From Paenibacillus sp. (lineage in GTDB: Bacteria > Bacillota > Bacilli > Paenibacillales > Paenibacillaceae), in NCBI GenBank assembly GCA_023512345.1, contig JAILZT010000005.1:248001-312000 (forward strand): a stretch of DNA of 64,000 nt, in the 5' to 3' direction. Below are positions 1 to 7,838 of this stretch, in pieces. The translations under genes and the position numbers were made by a program. Every line of letters starts with the position of its first letter. Position 1 is the first letter of the stretch. The notes under the pieces were generated by a model that was given only the letters and a program-made list of their open reading frames with translations, was not told where the DNA came from and searched no databases.

Positions 1-608
1 ACGACTCCACCAACGGGTAGTTCACGATGGAGATGAATTGCAATTCCATCTTGAAACTTTGGAATGCGAAGCAAATAACCGTCATTTCCATTTTTAACGA
101 CGCTAATATTGCCGTTTGTTTGATTGGTTGTATAACTTAGCTTACCTTGCTTCTTACTGTGAAATTTAGGTAAGCCTTTAATATCGCGAACATTCGGTAT
201 GTAACCCTCATTTTTGATTTTATTTTGAATTGATTTTTTATATTGAATTGGTTTTTTCGCATACTGCTCGTTGTACTTTTTAATAGCTGCCGTAAAACGC
301 ATTTTTGCGTCGTTATATACAAAAGAATCATTCGATTTATCAAGAAAATCAAACTTAATAGTAATCGTCGTGTAGTTTGGAACTTTGTACGAAATGCGTC
401 CGCCGGTGTATTCAATAGATTCATGGTACTCATAGAATCCTGCAACATACTCGTTGTACACTTTACGTTCGCAACCGAATGAACGTTCAAGTTTGGGTTC
501 TTGTTCTTTGCTTGGAAAAACAGCATAACAAAAGCCGTAGGTTGCCCAATCTTCTGGCAATTCTTTTTTAGTTCCTTTAATGTAATTTCCATTTTTGTTG
601 TTTGCCAT
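1..608 (-). CDS. tnpB: IS605-family TnpB (OrfB), N-terminal part, cut by window edge
   Basis: Open minus-strand frame of 202 codons that runs off the left edge, so only the N-terminal half is visible. The protein begins MANNKNGNYIKG. It contains FPSKEQEPKLERSFGC near residues 32-47, then KVYNEY, GLPKFHSKKQGKLSYTT and RIPKFQDGIAIHLHRELP. This is the usual order of the TnpB helix-turn-helix/OrfB N-terminal domain (known family: RNA-guided nuclease of IS200/IS605 elements). The RuvC-like catalytic residues and zinc finger would lie outside the window, so activity cannot be judged. No TnpA or transposon-end hairpin is visible on this side. A shorter 151-codon open frame inside it is a shadow. Start: ATG at 608, with a weak GCGAGGT ribosome binding site. 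Confidence 0.85.
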   Translation of the reverse strand, partial: MANNKNGNYIKGTKKELPEDWATYGFCYAVFPSKEQEPKLERSFGCERKVYNEYVAGFYEYHESIEYTGGRISYKVPNYTTITIKFDFLDKSNDSFVYNDAKMRFTAAIKKYNEQYAKKPIQYKKSIQNKIKNEGYIPNVRDIKGLPKFHSKKQGKLSYTTNQTNGNISVVKNGNDGYLLRIPKFQDGIAIHLHRELPVGGV

Positions 609-638
609 CAGTCAGGACCTCGCTTTCCAACTAATTTA

Positions 639-679
639 GAACAAATGTTCTTATACCCATTGTACAAAATTTCCTGCAA
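639..679 (-). promoter_or_regulatory. Promoter with LexA-like box upstream of tnpB
   Basis: Minus-strand -35 TTGCAG (674-679), 18-bp spacer, -10 TATAAG (650-655). Overlapping the downstream edge of the -10 is GAACAAATGTTC (639-650), a 12-bp match to the core of the Bacillus SOS box (GAAC-N4-GTTC with the expected purine/pyrimidine middle). The outer C residues of the 14-bp consensus are absent. Placement at the transcription start would suit repression by LexA. Confidence 0.4.
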
Positions 680-830
680 AAATTTCAATAGGCACGACTT
701 TTTTATTTGTTGCCCTGTAGCAAGAAAAAATTAAGACCGCCCTATCCATCCCCCACCTACCTTTGGTTGAGGAAGTGGAATCCCGGGCAGTTTGTTAAAT
801 TGTTCAATATTTCCGCCTATATATTCGTAT

Positions 831-860
831 AAAAAAAGCCAACCGACGATCCGGCTGGCT
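831..860 (-). terminator. Rho-independent terminator after rbgA
   Basis: On the minus strand AGCCAGCCG (852-860) pairs with CGGTTGGCT (837-845), one G-T pair, 6-nt loop, followed by a run of seven T. Confidence 0.85.
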
Positions 861-907
861 CTTCCATCCATTTGTAAAGTTATAATCCGTTTTATGTACC
901 GCTGTTA

Positions 908-1768
908 TTATGGAGTCTCCAGCGTAAAACGTCCAAGCTTGCCTTCACGAAGCTCATGTAGAAGTGTACGAGAGGCCTTCTCTAGGTCTACCCGTCCGCC
1001 GCTGATCAAACAACCGCGCTTCCGTCCTATTGCTTCCAGAACAGCCACGATCTCATCCGGATTCTCCAGATCCTCAGGAAGCTTCTCAATACCAAAGCGC
1101 TCCTTAAATCTAGAACCGTAATCCTTCACCAGATACTTCACCGCGTAAAAGGCAATTTCCTCAATGTTGAGAATTTCTTCTTTAATGGCACCCGTTACCG
1201 CCAGGCGGTAACCCACCTCTTGATCCTCGAACTTCGGCCACAGAATACCCGGGGTATCCAGCAACTCCAAATTCCCACCCGTTTTAATCCATTGTTGACC
1301 TTTGGTTACACCGGGACGGTCACCGACCGCAGCAATATGTCTGCCGGCCATTTTGTTGATCAATGTAGACTTCCCTACGTTAGGGATTCCGACGATTAGA
1401 GCGCGAGAGGGCCGCGGGTTCATACCCTTGGCAATTTGCCGATCGATCTTTTCCTTCAACAGCAGCTTGACCTGCTCCGGAATTTCTTTAATTCCAGTTC
1501 CAGTAGAAGCGTCTACAGGATGTGCAACATGTCCTTCTGCCTTAAAGTAAGCTAACCACTTCCGTGTTGCTTCTGGATCCGCTAAATCGGCCTTATTCAA
1601 AATAATAAGCCTTGGCTTATCCCGCAAAATATCATCAATCATCGGATTACGACTGGAAAGAGGAAGACGGGAATCGAGTAGTTCTATTGCAACGTCAATC
1701 AGCTTCAGCTTAGCCTCGATTTGCCGTCTAGCCTTCGTCATATGACCAGGAAACCATTGTATGGCCAT
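908..1768 (-). CDS. rbgA: Ribosome biogenesis GTPase RbgA (YlqF)
   Basis: Circularly permuted GTPase needed for late 50S subunit assembly in Firmicutes. The order of motifs is that of the YlqF/YawG family. Numbered from a GTG three codons upstream of the chosen start, G4 NKAD is at about 61-64, G1 GIPNVGKST at about 130-138 and G3 DTPG at about 174-177. The N-terminus [14 protein letters not shown] is characteristic. The start is the ATG at 1768 (286 aa), because AGGAGG lies 7-8 nt upstream; the in-frame GTG at 1777 overlaps that ribosome binding site. It sits just downstream of lepB in the same direction (28 nt gap) and is probably co-transcribed with it, ending at the terminator at 831-860. 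Confidence 0.95.
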   Translation of the reverse strand: MAIQWFPGHMTKARRQIEAKLKLIDVAIELLDSRLPLSSRNPMIDDILRDKPRLIILNKADLADPEATRKWLAYFKAEGHVAHPVDASTGTGIKEIPEQVKLLLKEKIDRQIAKGMNPRPSRALIVGIPNVGKSTLINKMAGRHIAAVGDRPGVTKGQQWIKTGGNLELLDTPGILWPKFEDQEVGYRLAVTGAIKEEILNIEEIAFYAVKYLVKDYGSRFKERFGIEKLPEDLENPDEIVAVLEAIGRKRGCLISGGRVDLEKASRTLLHELREGKLGRFTLETP

Positions 1769-1796
1769 TGCCGTCACCTCCTTTGACTTCTATACA

Positions 1797-2417
1797 TTAA
1801 TGGTTAATCAATTCAATATCTTTTACCGGCCAGAATATTAAATCCGCCCGTCCCACAATATCACCCAAAGGTACAAAGCCGATCATGCGGCTGTCCGTAC
1901 TATCTGAGCGGTTATCACCCATTACGAATATATGTCCTTCCGGCACAGTGCCGTCCGCAAACTTTTCGTTCGGGAAGTTCTTATTATTATACAGAGCGTT
2001 ATTATTATGCGCTTCATCGATCGCACCTTGGATATAAGTTTCGTTTACAGGCTCGCCGTTAACCGTAACGACATCCCCTTCTACCTTCACCGTATCTCCA
2101 GCTACACCAATTACGCGTTTAATGAAATCTCTGCCCTCTGAAGGAACATGGAACACAATGACCTCGCCTCGCTGCGGAGATCTAATATCGTATAAAATCT
2201 CATTCACTATGACCCTTTCACCTGTATGGAAATTAGGCTTCATAGAAGGTCCGTCTACAATAAATGGTTTGAACAACAACCAGCGAATCAGAACAACCAA
2301 CACTAAGGCAATCGCAATGGCCTTCATCCATTCTAACACTTCATTTTTCTGCTTGGGCGGAAGCTGCTGGCTTGATTCTCCAGTCTCCTCTGGTCCCTGC
2401 GGCAAATCCTGCTGCAT
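1797..2417 (-). CDS. lepB: Type I signal peptidase (SipS/LepB family)
   Basis: Membrane-anchored Ser/Lys protease that removes signal peptides from exported proteins. It has 206 residues with one N-terminal transmembrane helix at about 34-50. The catalytic Ser58 lies in DGPSMKP, the general base Lys100 in RDFIKRVIG, and the conserved GDNR box at about 167-170 is followed by SDSTDSR. The single anchor and size fit the Gram-positive Sip type. A GGGAGG ribosome binding site precedes the ATG. It lies between rplS and rbgA, as in Bacillus and its relatives. Confidence 0.95.
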   Translation of the reverse strand: MQQDLPQGPEETGESSQQLPPKQKNEVLEWMKAIAIALVLVVLIRWLLFKPFIVDGPSMKPNFHTGERVIVNEILYDIRSPQRGEVIVFHVPSEGRDFIKRVIGVAGDTVKVEGDVVTVNGEPVNETYIQGAIDEAHNNNALYNNKNFPNEKFADGTVPEGHIFVMGDNRSDSTDSRMIGFVPLGDIVGRADLIFWPVKDIELINH

Positions 2418-2565
2418 AGTTCACCGTCCTCCCTTTATGCTGACTTCATTATTCAACACAAAAAAACTCCCACCAAAAACCCCTCCACAGATACTCCTTC
2501 AGGAGGCCTTTTTGGAGAAGCCATTCCCCAGCGCTCTATATGAATAGCAATTTTTTTGTATTTTG

Positions 2566-2600
2566 ATAAAACGAAAGGGGCTTGAATTCAAGCCCCCTTC
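2566..2600 (-). terminator. Terminator after rplS
   Basis: Perfect 20-bp palindrome at 2577-2596 (GGGGCTTGAA and its complement), followed on the minus strand by TTTCGTTTTAT. It separates rplS from lepB. Confidence 0.85.
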
Positions 2601-2613
2601 TTTTGCCACTATT

Positions 2614-2958
2614 CTAGCGACGGATTTCTTTAATTCTTGCTGCTTTACCGCGTAGTTCACGAAGATAGTAAAGCTTCGCACGACGAACTTTACCACGGCG
2701 AGCCACTTCGATTTTTTCGATTTTAGGGGAGTTGAATGGGAAAGTTCTTTCCACACCAACACCGTAAGAGATTTTACGAACCGTAAAAGTCTCACCGATT
2801 CCACCGCCGCGACGTTTGATTACAACGCCTTCGAACAACTGGATACGCTCACGAGTTCCCTCGATAACTTTTACATGCACTTTCAAAGTGTCACCCGGAC
2901 GAAAATTAGGTAGATCTTTGCGAAGTTGCTCTTGAGTAATAGCTTGTAGGATATTCAT
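2614..2958 (-). CDS. rplS: 50S ribosomal protein L19
   Basis: 114 residues, the normal size for L19. It contains [19 protein letters not shown], the [12 protein letters not shown] loop, and a basic C-terminus with [19 protein letters not shown]19 sits at the 30S-50S interface. The gene is preceded by a structured leader (2982-3040) and a GGAGGAAG ribosome binding site, and is followed by its own terminator, so it is probably transcribed alone or with limited read-through. Confidence 0.97.
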   Translation of the reverse strand: MNILQAITQEQLRKDLPNFRPGDTLKVHVKVIEGTRERIQLFEGVVIKRRGGGIGETFTVRKISYGVGVERTFPFNSPKIEKIEVARRGKVRRAKLYYLRELRGKAARIKEIRR

Positions 2959-2981
2959 TAATGACTTCCTCCTTCCGTACA

Positions 2982-3040
2982 GGTGTTCATGCCTCTTCCA
3001 GAGAGACTTTGCTCTCCATCATTATCCGCAGAGGACCACC
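2982..3040 (-). ncRNA. L19 leader (r-protein autoregulatory RNA element)
   Basis: The 5' untranslated region of rplS folds as three nested helices on the minus strand. GGTG (3037-3040) pairs with CACC (2982-2985), CCTCT (3030-3034) with AGAGG (2992-2996), and GAGAG (3012-3016) with CTCTC (3001-3005) around a 6-nt loop. Position and compact shape fit the L19 leader known upstream of Firmicute rplS, which is thought to allow L19 to repress its own synthesis. The pairings are seen; the family assignment is from context. Confidence 0.65.
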
Positions 3041-3112
3041 GTATTCATACACAACAGATATAATAATAGCATAATGGGCAACCTAATACAACTATATTAA
3101 TAAAATAATATA

Positions 3113-3400
3113 TTATAGAGGCAGCATATCTCGTTTCTTTGCTTTTCCCCGGCAATCCTTACATAATCCGACTATCGTTCCGTTGTCCTGCGCGTAGAAG
3201 ATTAGCTTTCCATTTTTCTTTTTGCAGGAGGAACAAGGCTGTTCTCCGGGCTTACTCTTGTTACTACGAAACCTATCCATTGAAATAACATTACTAGTTG
3301 GGACCTGTTGTCTTTCTGCACTGTCTCTCCGCCGATAAAAAACAAAATAAATGAATGCTAAGAATACAAGCAATAGGACCATGACTACGGCGTATCGCAT
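3113..3400 (-). CDS. Membrane-anchored small zinc-ribbon protein, function unknown
   Basis: 95 residues from the ATG at 3400, chosen because AGAAGG lies 7 nt upstream; the open frame extends 24 codons further without a ribosome binding site. The N-terminal helix (MRYAVVMVLLLVFLAFIYF) should span the membrane and is followed by basic residues. The C-terminal part has two CxxC pairs (CSSC and CKDC), spaced as in a zinc ribbon. No catalytic motif is seen. It stands alone between rplS and a divergent lipoprotein gene. Not a family I can name. Confidence 0.7.
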   Translation of the reverse strand: MRYAVVMVLLLVFLAFIYFVFYRRRDSAERQQVPTSNVISMDRFRSNKSKPGEQPCSSCKKKNGKLIFYAQDNGTIVGLCKDCRGKAKKRDMLPL

Positions 3401-3625
3401 TGCTATACCTTCTCTCTTACAGCATTTTAAATATACCCTTATATTATAAGATAACCTTTTACCTAATTCCACTCGATGATCCTAGCCTTAAGTCCAGTAT
3501 AAAATCCCTCCTCCAGCCCCTTTTCCAGTAATTTACCATCTAATATAATGTAGGAAGTACATATTCACACTACATACTCTTCATAAATATATTATGATCG
3601 CTATCTACAAGGAGGATATATCGAA

Positions 3626-4570
3626 ATGAGAAGTAACTATAAGCCGGCGCTTGCGGCGGCAGTAGTATTATCAATGGTACTGCTGGCGGGTTGTAGAGAG
3701 TTGCCGGGTAAGGCTGACAATAAGCTAGATCAAAATGTAGAAAACAACCTACAGCAGAATCTTGGCATTGCATTGCAACAGGAAATCGGCGAAGCTGCTG
3801 CTAATCTCGAACAGACAGTGGAGAATTCTGCAATTAAATTAACGGATCATATCATCTCTAAGGGAATCAGCAGGCAGCTCTCCAGTTCCAAAAAGGAAGT
3901 TGGCTCATCATCGGTACTTAGTATCAGTAACCCTGTTGGGACAATTGAAGTAAAGCCCGCATCAGACAAGCAAATAACAGTGCATACTACAATTTGGTTC
4001 GACAGCAATTCTAAGTATGAAACTGACCGTCAAAAGATTATGGACAATGCCAAAACATCTATACAGATTGATGGAGACACAATTAGCATTACTACTTTTG
4101 CCCAAGACCATCCAAAAAAAGACTTGTGGACATGGGCTGAAGATCAATTCAACTACTCCGAATTCAGTATAGATTACATTGTAGAAGTTCCAGTTAGCGT
4201 AGATATGTACAAAATCACCAACAATGTAGGGGAAGTGCAACTCGATGATTTGCAAGGTACCTACCATATCGTTAACAACGTAGGGGCTGTGCATATATCA
4301 GGGGCAAAATTCATTGGAAAATCTAAAGTGGAAACTAACACAGGTAGTATTCATCTGGATATTACAGATATGGCACCTAAAAGCAGCCTAGAAGCCAACA
4401 CCAATATCGGCAGTTTGAGTGCGTCCCTAGCAGATTCACTTAAATGCAGCCTTGAAACCAAAAGTGAACTTGGAGTTATTACCGGAGCGGCAGACGGCAA
4501 AAGTGATATTAATGGCGGTGGCCCAGCGATCACATTAACCTCCTCGTTAGGTGCCATTACGATTGATTAA
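3626..4570 (+). CDS. Lipoprotein with DUF4097-like beta-repeat domain
   Basis: 314 residues with a lipoprotein signal peptide ending in LLAGC (Cys23), so anchored on the outer face of the membrane. After a Gln/Asn-rich linker (about 35-85) the protein becomes a run of short beta-strand repeats. Recurring units such as ITNNVGEVQLDDLQGTYHIV and VETNTGSIHLDITD resemble DUF4097/adhesin-type right-handed beta-helix proteins of Bacillales. The ribosome binding site AGGAGG is 10 nt before the ATG. The gene is transcribed away from the ribosomal block. Role unknown; possibly cell-envelope stress, by analogy with DUF4097 partners of anti-sigma systems (inference). Confidence 0.7.
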   Translation: MRSNYKPALAAAVVLSMVLLAGCRELPGKADNKLDQNVENNLQQNLGIALQQEIGEAAANLEQTVENSAIKLTDHIISKGISRQLSSSKKEVGSSSVLSISNPVGTIEVKPASDKQITVHTTIWFDSNSKYETDRQKIMDNAKTSIQIDGDTISITTFAQDHPKKDLWTWAEDQFNYSEFSIDYIVEVPVSVDMYKITNNVGEVQLDDLQGTYHIVNNVGAVHISGAKFIGKSKVETNTGSIHLDITDMAPKSSLEANTNIGSLSASLADSLKCSLETKSELGVITGAADGKSDINGGGPAITLTSSLGAITID

Positions 4571-4655
4571 TAAGTAAAACTATGATTATAAAATAACACT
4601 TATTTTTTTGTTAAAATTTTATAGATATTTCGTATGGGCTGTGCTATACTTTCCC

Positions 4656-4820
4656 TACAAGGAAAGGAGGTGCGTTCACATCAAGCATGACATGTTGAGC
4701 GTATCCCTTACTCGAACCAACAATCAATAATTTTCACGTTGGTGGCGCGGGATACGGATCAAGGCTTCACAGCTTTAAATAGCGCCCCGAGTAGAGAGAC
4801 CGTCTTCGGACGGTCTTTTT
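4656..4820 (+). ncRNA. Candidate structured small RNA with pseudoknot and own terminator
   Basis: An extended -10 (TG at 4642-4643, TATACT at 4645-4650) precedes a 165-nt region with dense complementary segments. TCAA(G)CAT pairs with ATGTTGA (4681-4698). CGTATCCC (4700-4707) pairs with GGGATACG (4749-4756), TACTCG (4709-4714) with CGAGTA (4788-4793), ACCAAC (4716-4721) with GTTGGT (4738-4743), GGCGC (4744-4748) with GCGCC (4782-4786), and AAGGCT (4761-4766) with AGCTTT (4771-4776). A textbook terminator follows at 4798-4820 (GACCGTC, TTCG loop, T5). The first long helix crosses the second, so the fold would be pseudoknotted or switch between states. No gene follows on the same strand. An AAGGAGGTG stretch near the 5' end is unpaired. 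Confidence 0.6.
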
Positions 4821-4849
4821 CATTGCGTTTTTTGTGTTTTTCCCTTTGA

Positions 4850-5126
4850 TTTCGAGTTTCCCCCCTTATACGAGCCCATCCAAGTGTATTTTTACAATTG
4901 AATTCATGGTTTCCTCTCATGCGAGCCCACCCAAGTGTATTTTTACATCAGATTTCGAGGTTTCCGCTCATTTGAGCCCACCCAAGTGTATTTTTACATC
5001 TGATTTCGAGGTTTCCGCTCATTTGAGCCCATCCAAGTGTACTTTTACATCTGATTTCGAGGTTTCCCCTCATACGAGCATATCCAAGTGTATTTTTACA
5101 ATTGAATTCAAGGTTTCCCTCTCATT
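4850..5126. repeat. Five tandem 51-bp repeats
   Basis: Copies begin (at the word GAGC) at 4872, 4923, 4974, 5025 and 5076, exactly 51 bp apart, with a partial copy before the first. Each carries CCAAGTGTATTTTTACA followed by TTTCGAGGTTTCC or a variant. The period is 17 codons, so the region is open in one plus frame, but that frame starts on a GTG inside the terminator tail without a ribosome binding site and is not called as a gene. The middle copies are nearly identical and the outer ones more diverged. Confidence 0.9.
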
Positions 5127-5147
5127 AATTATTAATACCTAGCAACA

Positions 5148-5206
5148 AATAAAACCATCAAAGCAGAGAACTTTGGGTTCACTGGCTTTAATGGTTTTAT
5201 TGTTTT
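5148..5206 (+). terminator. Long hairpin, probably bidirectional terminator
   Basis: AATAAAACCATCAAAGC (5148-5164) pairs with GCTTTAATGGTTTTATT (5185-5201), one mismatch, with T-rich tails on both strands. It separates the repeat/RNA region from the converging trmD operon. Confidence 0.65.
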
Positions 5207-5255
5207 ACTATGTGGTTATTCCAGAGAATTATCGCTTTTCATTGGAATTACAGTC

Positions 5256-5372
5256 TCAGGACTTGCGATTTTTATAGAAATCGATAATATCGCTTACTGT
5301 GCGGAGCTGCTCCGCTTGTTTTTGGACAGCGTCCACGTCCTGCTTGAATTCTTCACGCGTTTTCGTAGTCAC
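5256..5372 (-). CDS. Possible 38-residue small protein, unknown
   Basis: The frame GTG(5372)-TGA(5256) encodes MTTKTREEFKQDVDAVQK followed by an amphipathic stretch and DFYKNRKS. Charged helical composition and an upstream AAGGA (about 10 nt before the GTG) make it plausible. It lies downstream of the trmD terminator and could equally be the decayed tail of a larger gene. No homologue is recognised. Confidence 0.3.
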   Translation of the reverse strand: MTTKTREEFKQDVDAVQKQAEQLRTVSDIIDFYKNRKS

Positions 5373-5548
5373 TCCAGTTCATTCCTTTCATCTGTAAATT
5401 ACTCTTTTCTGATATGTTCATATGCCCTACTTCTTATTACCCAAAATAACTCCGAATAACACACTTTAACAGTATATGCATGCTTTTATCTTTTAATGAC
5501 AAATCTTGAAATCTATTTATATCTTAACCTGGAACTATTAACTGGATA

Positions 5549-5593
5549 TAAAAAAACACTTCATCAACGTAAAAGATCACGTTAACAAAGTGT
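5549..5593 (-). terminator. Terminator of the trmD operon
   Basis: On the minus strand a 15-bp stem (5579-5593 with 5556-5570, three G-T pairs, 8-nt loop) is followed by TTTTTTTAT. Confidence 0.8.
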
Positions 5594-5612
5594 AAATTTT
5601 AGATACAGTATA

Positions 5613-5641
5613 CAGGTGGTTCAGGTGGTTCAGGTGGTTCA
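5613..5641. repeat. Three tandem copies of a 9-bp unit (CAGGTGGTT)
   Basis: CAGGTGGTT occurs three times head to tail immediately beyond the trmD stop codon. It is short enough to change copy number by slippage and is non-coding for trmD. Confidence 0.8.
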
Positions 5642-5643
5642 AT

Positions 5644-6393
5644 TCACTTATTCCCCTTAAGACGCTCCAAAATCTGCTTATCCTTCGGAGTCAGCTCCGC
5701 TGTATCCAAAAGATCCGGCCTGCGTTCTAACGTACGCTGAAGGGCCTGCTCGCGCCGCCACACCTCGATATTGGCATGATGGCCACTTAGCAGCATATCT
5801 GGGACCTTCCAGCCCCGAAACTCTGCAGGACGGGTATAGTGAGGATACTCCAGCAAGCCCGTACTGAACGAATCAGATATTGCTGAAGTCTCATTCCCTA
5901 ATGCTCCAGGTTGTAGACGAACAATGGAATCAATAACGGTCAAAGCAGGAAGTTCACCGCCAGTAAGTACATAATCGCCGATAGACAGCTCGTCCGTTAC
6001 GAGATGCTCACGAATGCGCTCATCATAACCCTCATAGTGTCCACAGATGAAAATAAGATGCTGCTCTTGTGCCAGTTCCTCGGCTACACGTTGAGTATAG
6101 GTTTTCCCTTGAGGGCACATCAGGATAATACGGGGTTTAACCCCTTCCTCAGTCGGTACAGGAGATAACAAATGCTCAACAGCTGCAAAGATTGGATCAG
6201 GCTTCAGCACCATTCCGCCCCCACCGCCATATGGAGTATCATCTACCGTATTATGTTTATTACCTGAAAAATCACGAAAATTAACTGCATTCAACGAAAC
6301 GATGCCTTTATCACGGGCTTTGCCAAGAATACTTGTGCCAAAAACGCCTTCACACATCTCAGGAAATAGCGTCAGCACATCAATCCTTATCAT
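5644..6393 (-). CDS. trmD: tRNA (guanine-37-N1)-methyltransferase TrmD
   Basis: Transfers a methyl group from SAM to G37 of tRNAs reading CNN codons, preventing +1 frameshifting. 249 residues, usual for TrmD. Hallmarks are [10 protein letters not shown] (about 117-126) and [11 protein letters not shown] (about 137-147), the SAM-binding trefoil-knot loops, followed by the linker [19 protein letters not shown]. The start ATG overlaps the rimM stop by 4 nt, indicating translational coupling. Confidence 0.97.
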   Translation of the reverse strand: MIRIDVLTLFPEMCEGVFGTSILGKARDKGIVSLNAVNFRDFSGNKHNTVDDTPYGGGGGMVLKPDPIFAAVEHLLSPVPTEEGVKPRIILMCPQGKTYTQRVAEELAQEQHLIFICGHYEGYDERIREHLVTDELSIGDYVLTGGELPALTVIDSIVRLQPGALGNETSAISDSFSTGLLEYPHYTRPAEFRGWKVPDMLLSGHHANIEVWRREQALQRTLERRPDLLDTAELTPKDKQILERLKGNK

Positions 6394-6917
6394 GATAGCA
6401 GCCCTTCCATTAAATGAATCGTTACACGCCGGGTCTGAACATCAACATCCAGCACAACTTCATCAATAACTGGAATAAGAATATCTTGTCCTTTAGCAGG
6501 TTTTACTACCCATACATGATTGGCTCCCGGGGTTAAAATCTCAGTGATGGTACCCAAAGGTCCTTCCGCTCCAGGTTCGTCAGTATAAACCTCACAGCCA
6601 ATAATCTGGTGGAAATAATATTCGTTATCCGGCAGTTCGACCAAATCAGTGCTTGGCACTTTTAAAAGACTGCCTTTATACTTCTCCACTTGGTTGATAT
6701 CGGTATAGCCTTTAAGCTTGGTAATAAACATCCCTTTATGCTCGCGTGCGGATTCTACAATCACTTCAAAAGTGCTTCCATTCTCCGGCACAACGATCAG
6801 CTTCTTGCCAGGTGCAAAACGTACATCTGGAAAATCAGAATAGGACAATATTTTCACTTCACCGCGAATACCATGTGTATTTGCCAGTCTGCCTACGGTT
6901 AATAAATCTTCCGTCAT
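6390..6917 (-). CDS. rimM: 16S rRNA maturation factor RimM
   Basis: Assembly factor for the 30S head that binds S19. The N-terminal domain holds [16 protein letters not shown] (about 7-22), and the PRC-barrel-like C-terminal half contains [12 protein letters not shown] and IPVIDEVV. 175 residues, typical. AAGGAG lies 9-10 nt before the ATG. A terminator-like hairpin separates it from khpA upstream, and the gene overlaps trmD. Confidence 0.95.
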   Translation of the reverse strand: MTEDLLTVGRLANTHGIRGEVKILSYSDFPDVRFAPGKKLIVVPENGSTFEVIVESAREHKGMFITKLKGYTDINQVEKYKGSLLKVPSTDLVELPDNEYYFHQIIGCEVYTDEPGAEGPLGTITEILTPGANHVWVVKPAKGQDILIPVIDEVVLDVDVQTRRVTIHLMEGLLS

Positions 6918-6974
6918 GTGAACCTCTCCTTTAGCAACGTTACATTAAATCCTGCTTACTCTATATAATAGAAC

Positions 6975-7007
6975 AAAAAGGAGCTGGGATATACTATCCC
7001 GAGCCCC
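6975..7007 (-). terminator. Terminator or attenuator between khpA and rimM
   Basis: Minus-strand stem GGGGCT-C-GGGAT (7007-6996) against ATCCC-AGCTCC (6990-6980) with a short loop, followed by TTTTTG. It divides rpsP-khpA from rimM-trmD. Confidence 0.7.
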
Positions 7008-7023
7008 TCATTGTGCGATCTAC

Positions 7024-7254
7024 TTAAGATAAAATATCTACCGTTACACGTTTATCGCTTTTGACTGCTGCCGATGTGACTACCGTACGTAACGCCTTAG
7101 CGATCCGTCCCTGCTTGCCTATGACCTTTCCTACATCATCAGGATGTACGGACAGTTCATAGACAATCAGGTGATCCTTTTCAACGGTCCGTACAGTCAC
7201 ATCTTCTGGATGATCCACTAAAGCCTTAGCAATAACTCCAACTAATTCTTCCAT
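7024..7254 (-). CDS. khpA: KH-domain RNA-binding protein KhpA (YlqC)
   Basis: 76-residue single KH domain with the RNA-contacting GKQG loop in VGKVIGKQGRIAKALRTVV. The family partners with KhpB/Jag in Gram-positive bacteria and influences cell size and RNA metabolism. The start is the ATG at 7254 (MEELVGVIAKALVDHPEDV), with GAGGG 6-7 nt upstream; five further upstream codons are open but include that ribosome binding site. It lies 22 nt after rpsP in the standard order. Confidence 0.93.
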   Translation of the reverse strand: MEELVGVIAKALVDHPEDVTVRTVEKDHLIVYELSVHPDDVGKVIGKQGRIAKALRTVVTSAAVKSDKRVTVDILS

Positions 7255-7276
7255 AGGGGACCCTCGCATTCAGTCA

Positions 7277-7549
7277 TTATTTCTGTTGTTTAAGCTCATG
7301 GAACTTCTTCATCACGCCTGCTTTGGAAAGCAAGTTGCGAACGGTGTCAGATGCTTGTGCACCTGTTTGAAGCCATTTAAGAGCTTTCTCTTCATCGATC
7401 TTAACTACTGCCGGTTGTTCAATCGGATTATAATAACCAATTTCCTCGATAAAACGACCGTCACGAGGGGACCGGGAATCAGAAACCACTACACGATAGA
7501 AAGGCGCTTTATGTGCACCCATGCGTTTCAAACGAATACGTACTGCCAC
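7277..7549 (-). CDS. rpsP: 30S ribosomal protein S16
   Basis: 90 residues beginning with [22 protein letters not shown], the family signature, and including [16 protein letters not shown]. The GTG at 7549 is the start: AAGGAGG ends 8 nt before it and it gives the canonical N-terminus. The earlier in-frame GTG lies inside the ribosome binding site. First gene of the rpsP-khpA pair. Confidence 0.96.
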   Translation of the reverse strand: MAVRIRLKRMGAHKAPFYRVVVSDSRSPRDGRFIEEIGYYNPIEQPAVVKIDEEKALKWLQTGAQASDTVRNLLSKAGVMKKFHELKQQK

Positions 7550-7567
7550 GAAATTCACCTCCTTAAA

Positions 7568-7800
7568 ATAGTTTCGAACCCACCCAAACCCTCCCTTCCA
7601 AGGGAGGGCCCCAAGGGTTGCACCCTCTGGACACCCGCACCAAAAACGTATTGGCGATGGAGCTCAGTATGACGGTACCTAGGGACTTTTGGGTGTAATG
7701 ATCGCTTACGTCCCTGTCGGGACACGCTTTACGCTTGCTGTATCTAGAAAACATAAGGAGTAAAGATAAAGATTAATCCTATGTTGTACTATGGATAATC
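7568..7800. repeat. Intergenic palindromic element between ffh and rpsP
   Basis: The roughly 290-bp gap contains a strong GC-rich palindrome (CCCTCCCTTCCAAGGGAGGG), a second complementary pair AGGGAC...GTCCCT, and a G/C-biased strand (GGGTGGGTTCG-type on the minus strand) unlike its surroundings. It looks like an interspersed REP-like insertion, but only one copy is in the window. No open frame with a ribosome binding site is seen. Confidence 0.4.
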
Positions 7801-7838
7801 GGAAAACCACTCAACTGATTAAATACAAGTTCAAAGGA

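Noticed and set aside
137-592. A 151-codon minus-strand open frame starting MEITLKELKK
   Set aside because: It lies in a different frame of the same strand over the TnpB coding sequence. The TnpB frame gives a recognisable protein and runs off the edge; this one gives low-complexity nonsense.
4738-4752. T-box-like GGTGGCGCG sequence
   Set aside because: Resembles only part of the T-box antiterminator word; no Stem I/specifier layout and no downstream aminoacyl-tRNA or amino-acid gene.
4850-5126. Possible CRISPR array
   Set aside because: Repeats are head to tail with no unique spacers, and no cas gene is nearby.
4834-5142. Plus-strand frame of 102 codons made of repeated SPPKCIFTSDFEVS units
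   Set aside because: Starts on a GTG in the tail of a terminator with no ribosome binding site. The open frame follows from a 51-bp period lacking stops, so it is reported as a DNA repeat.
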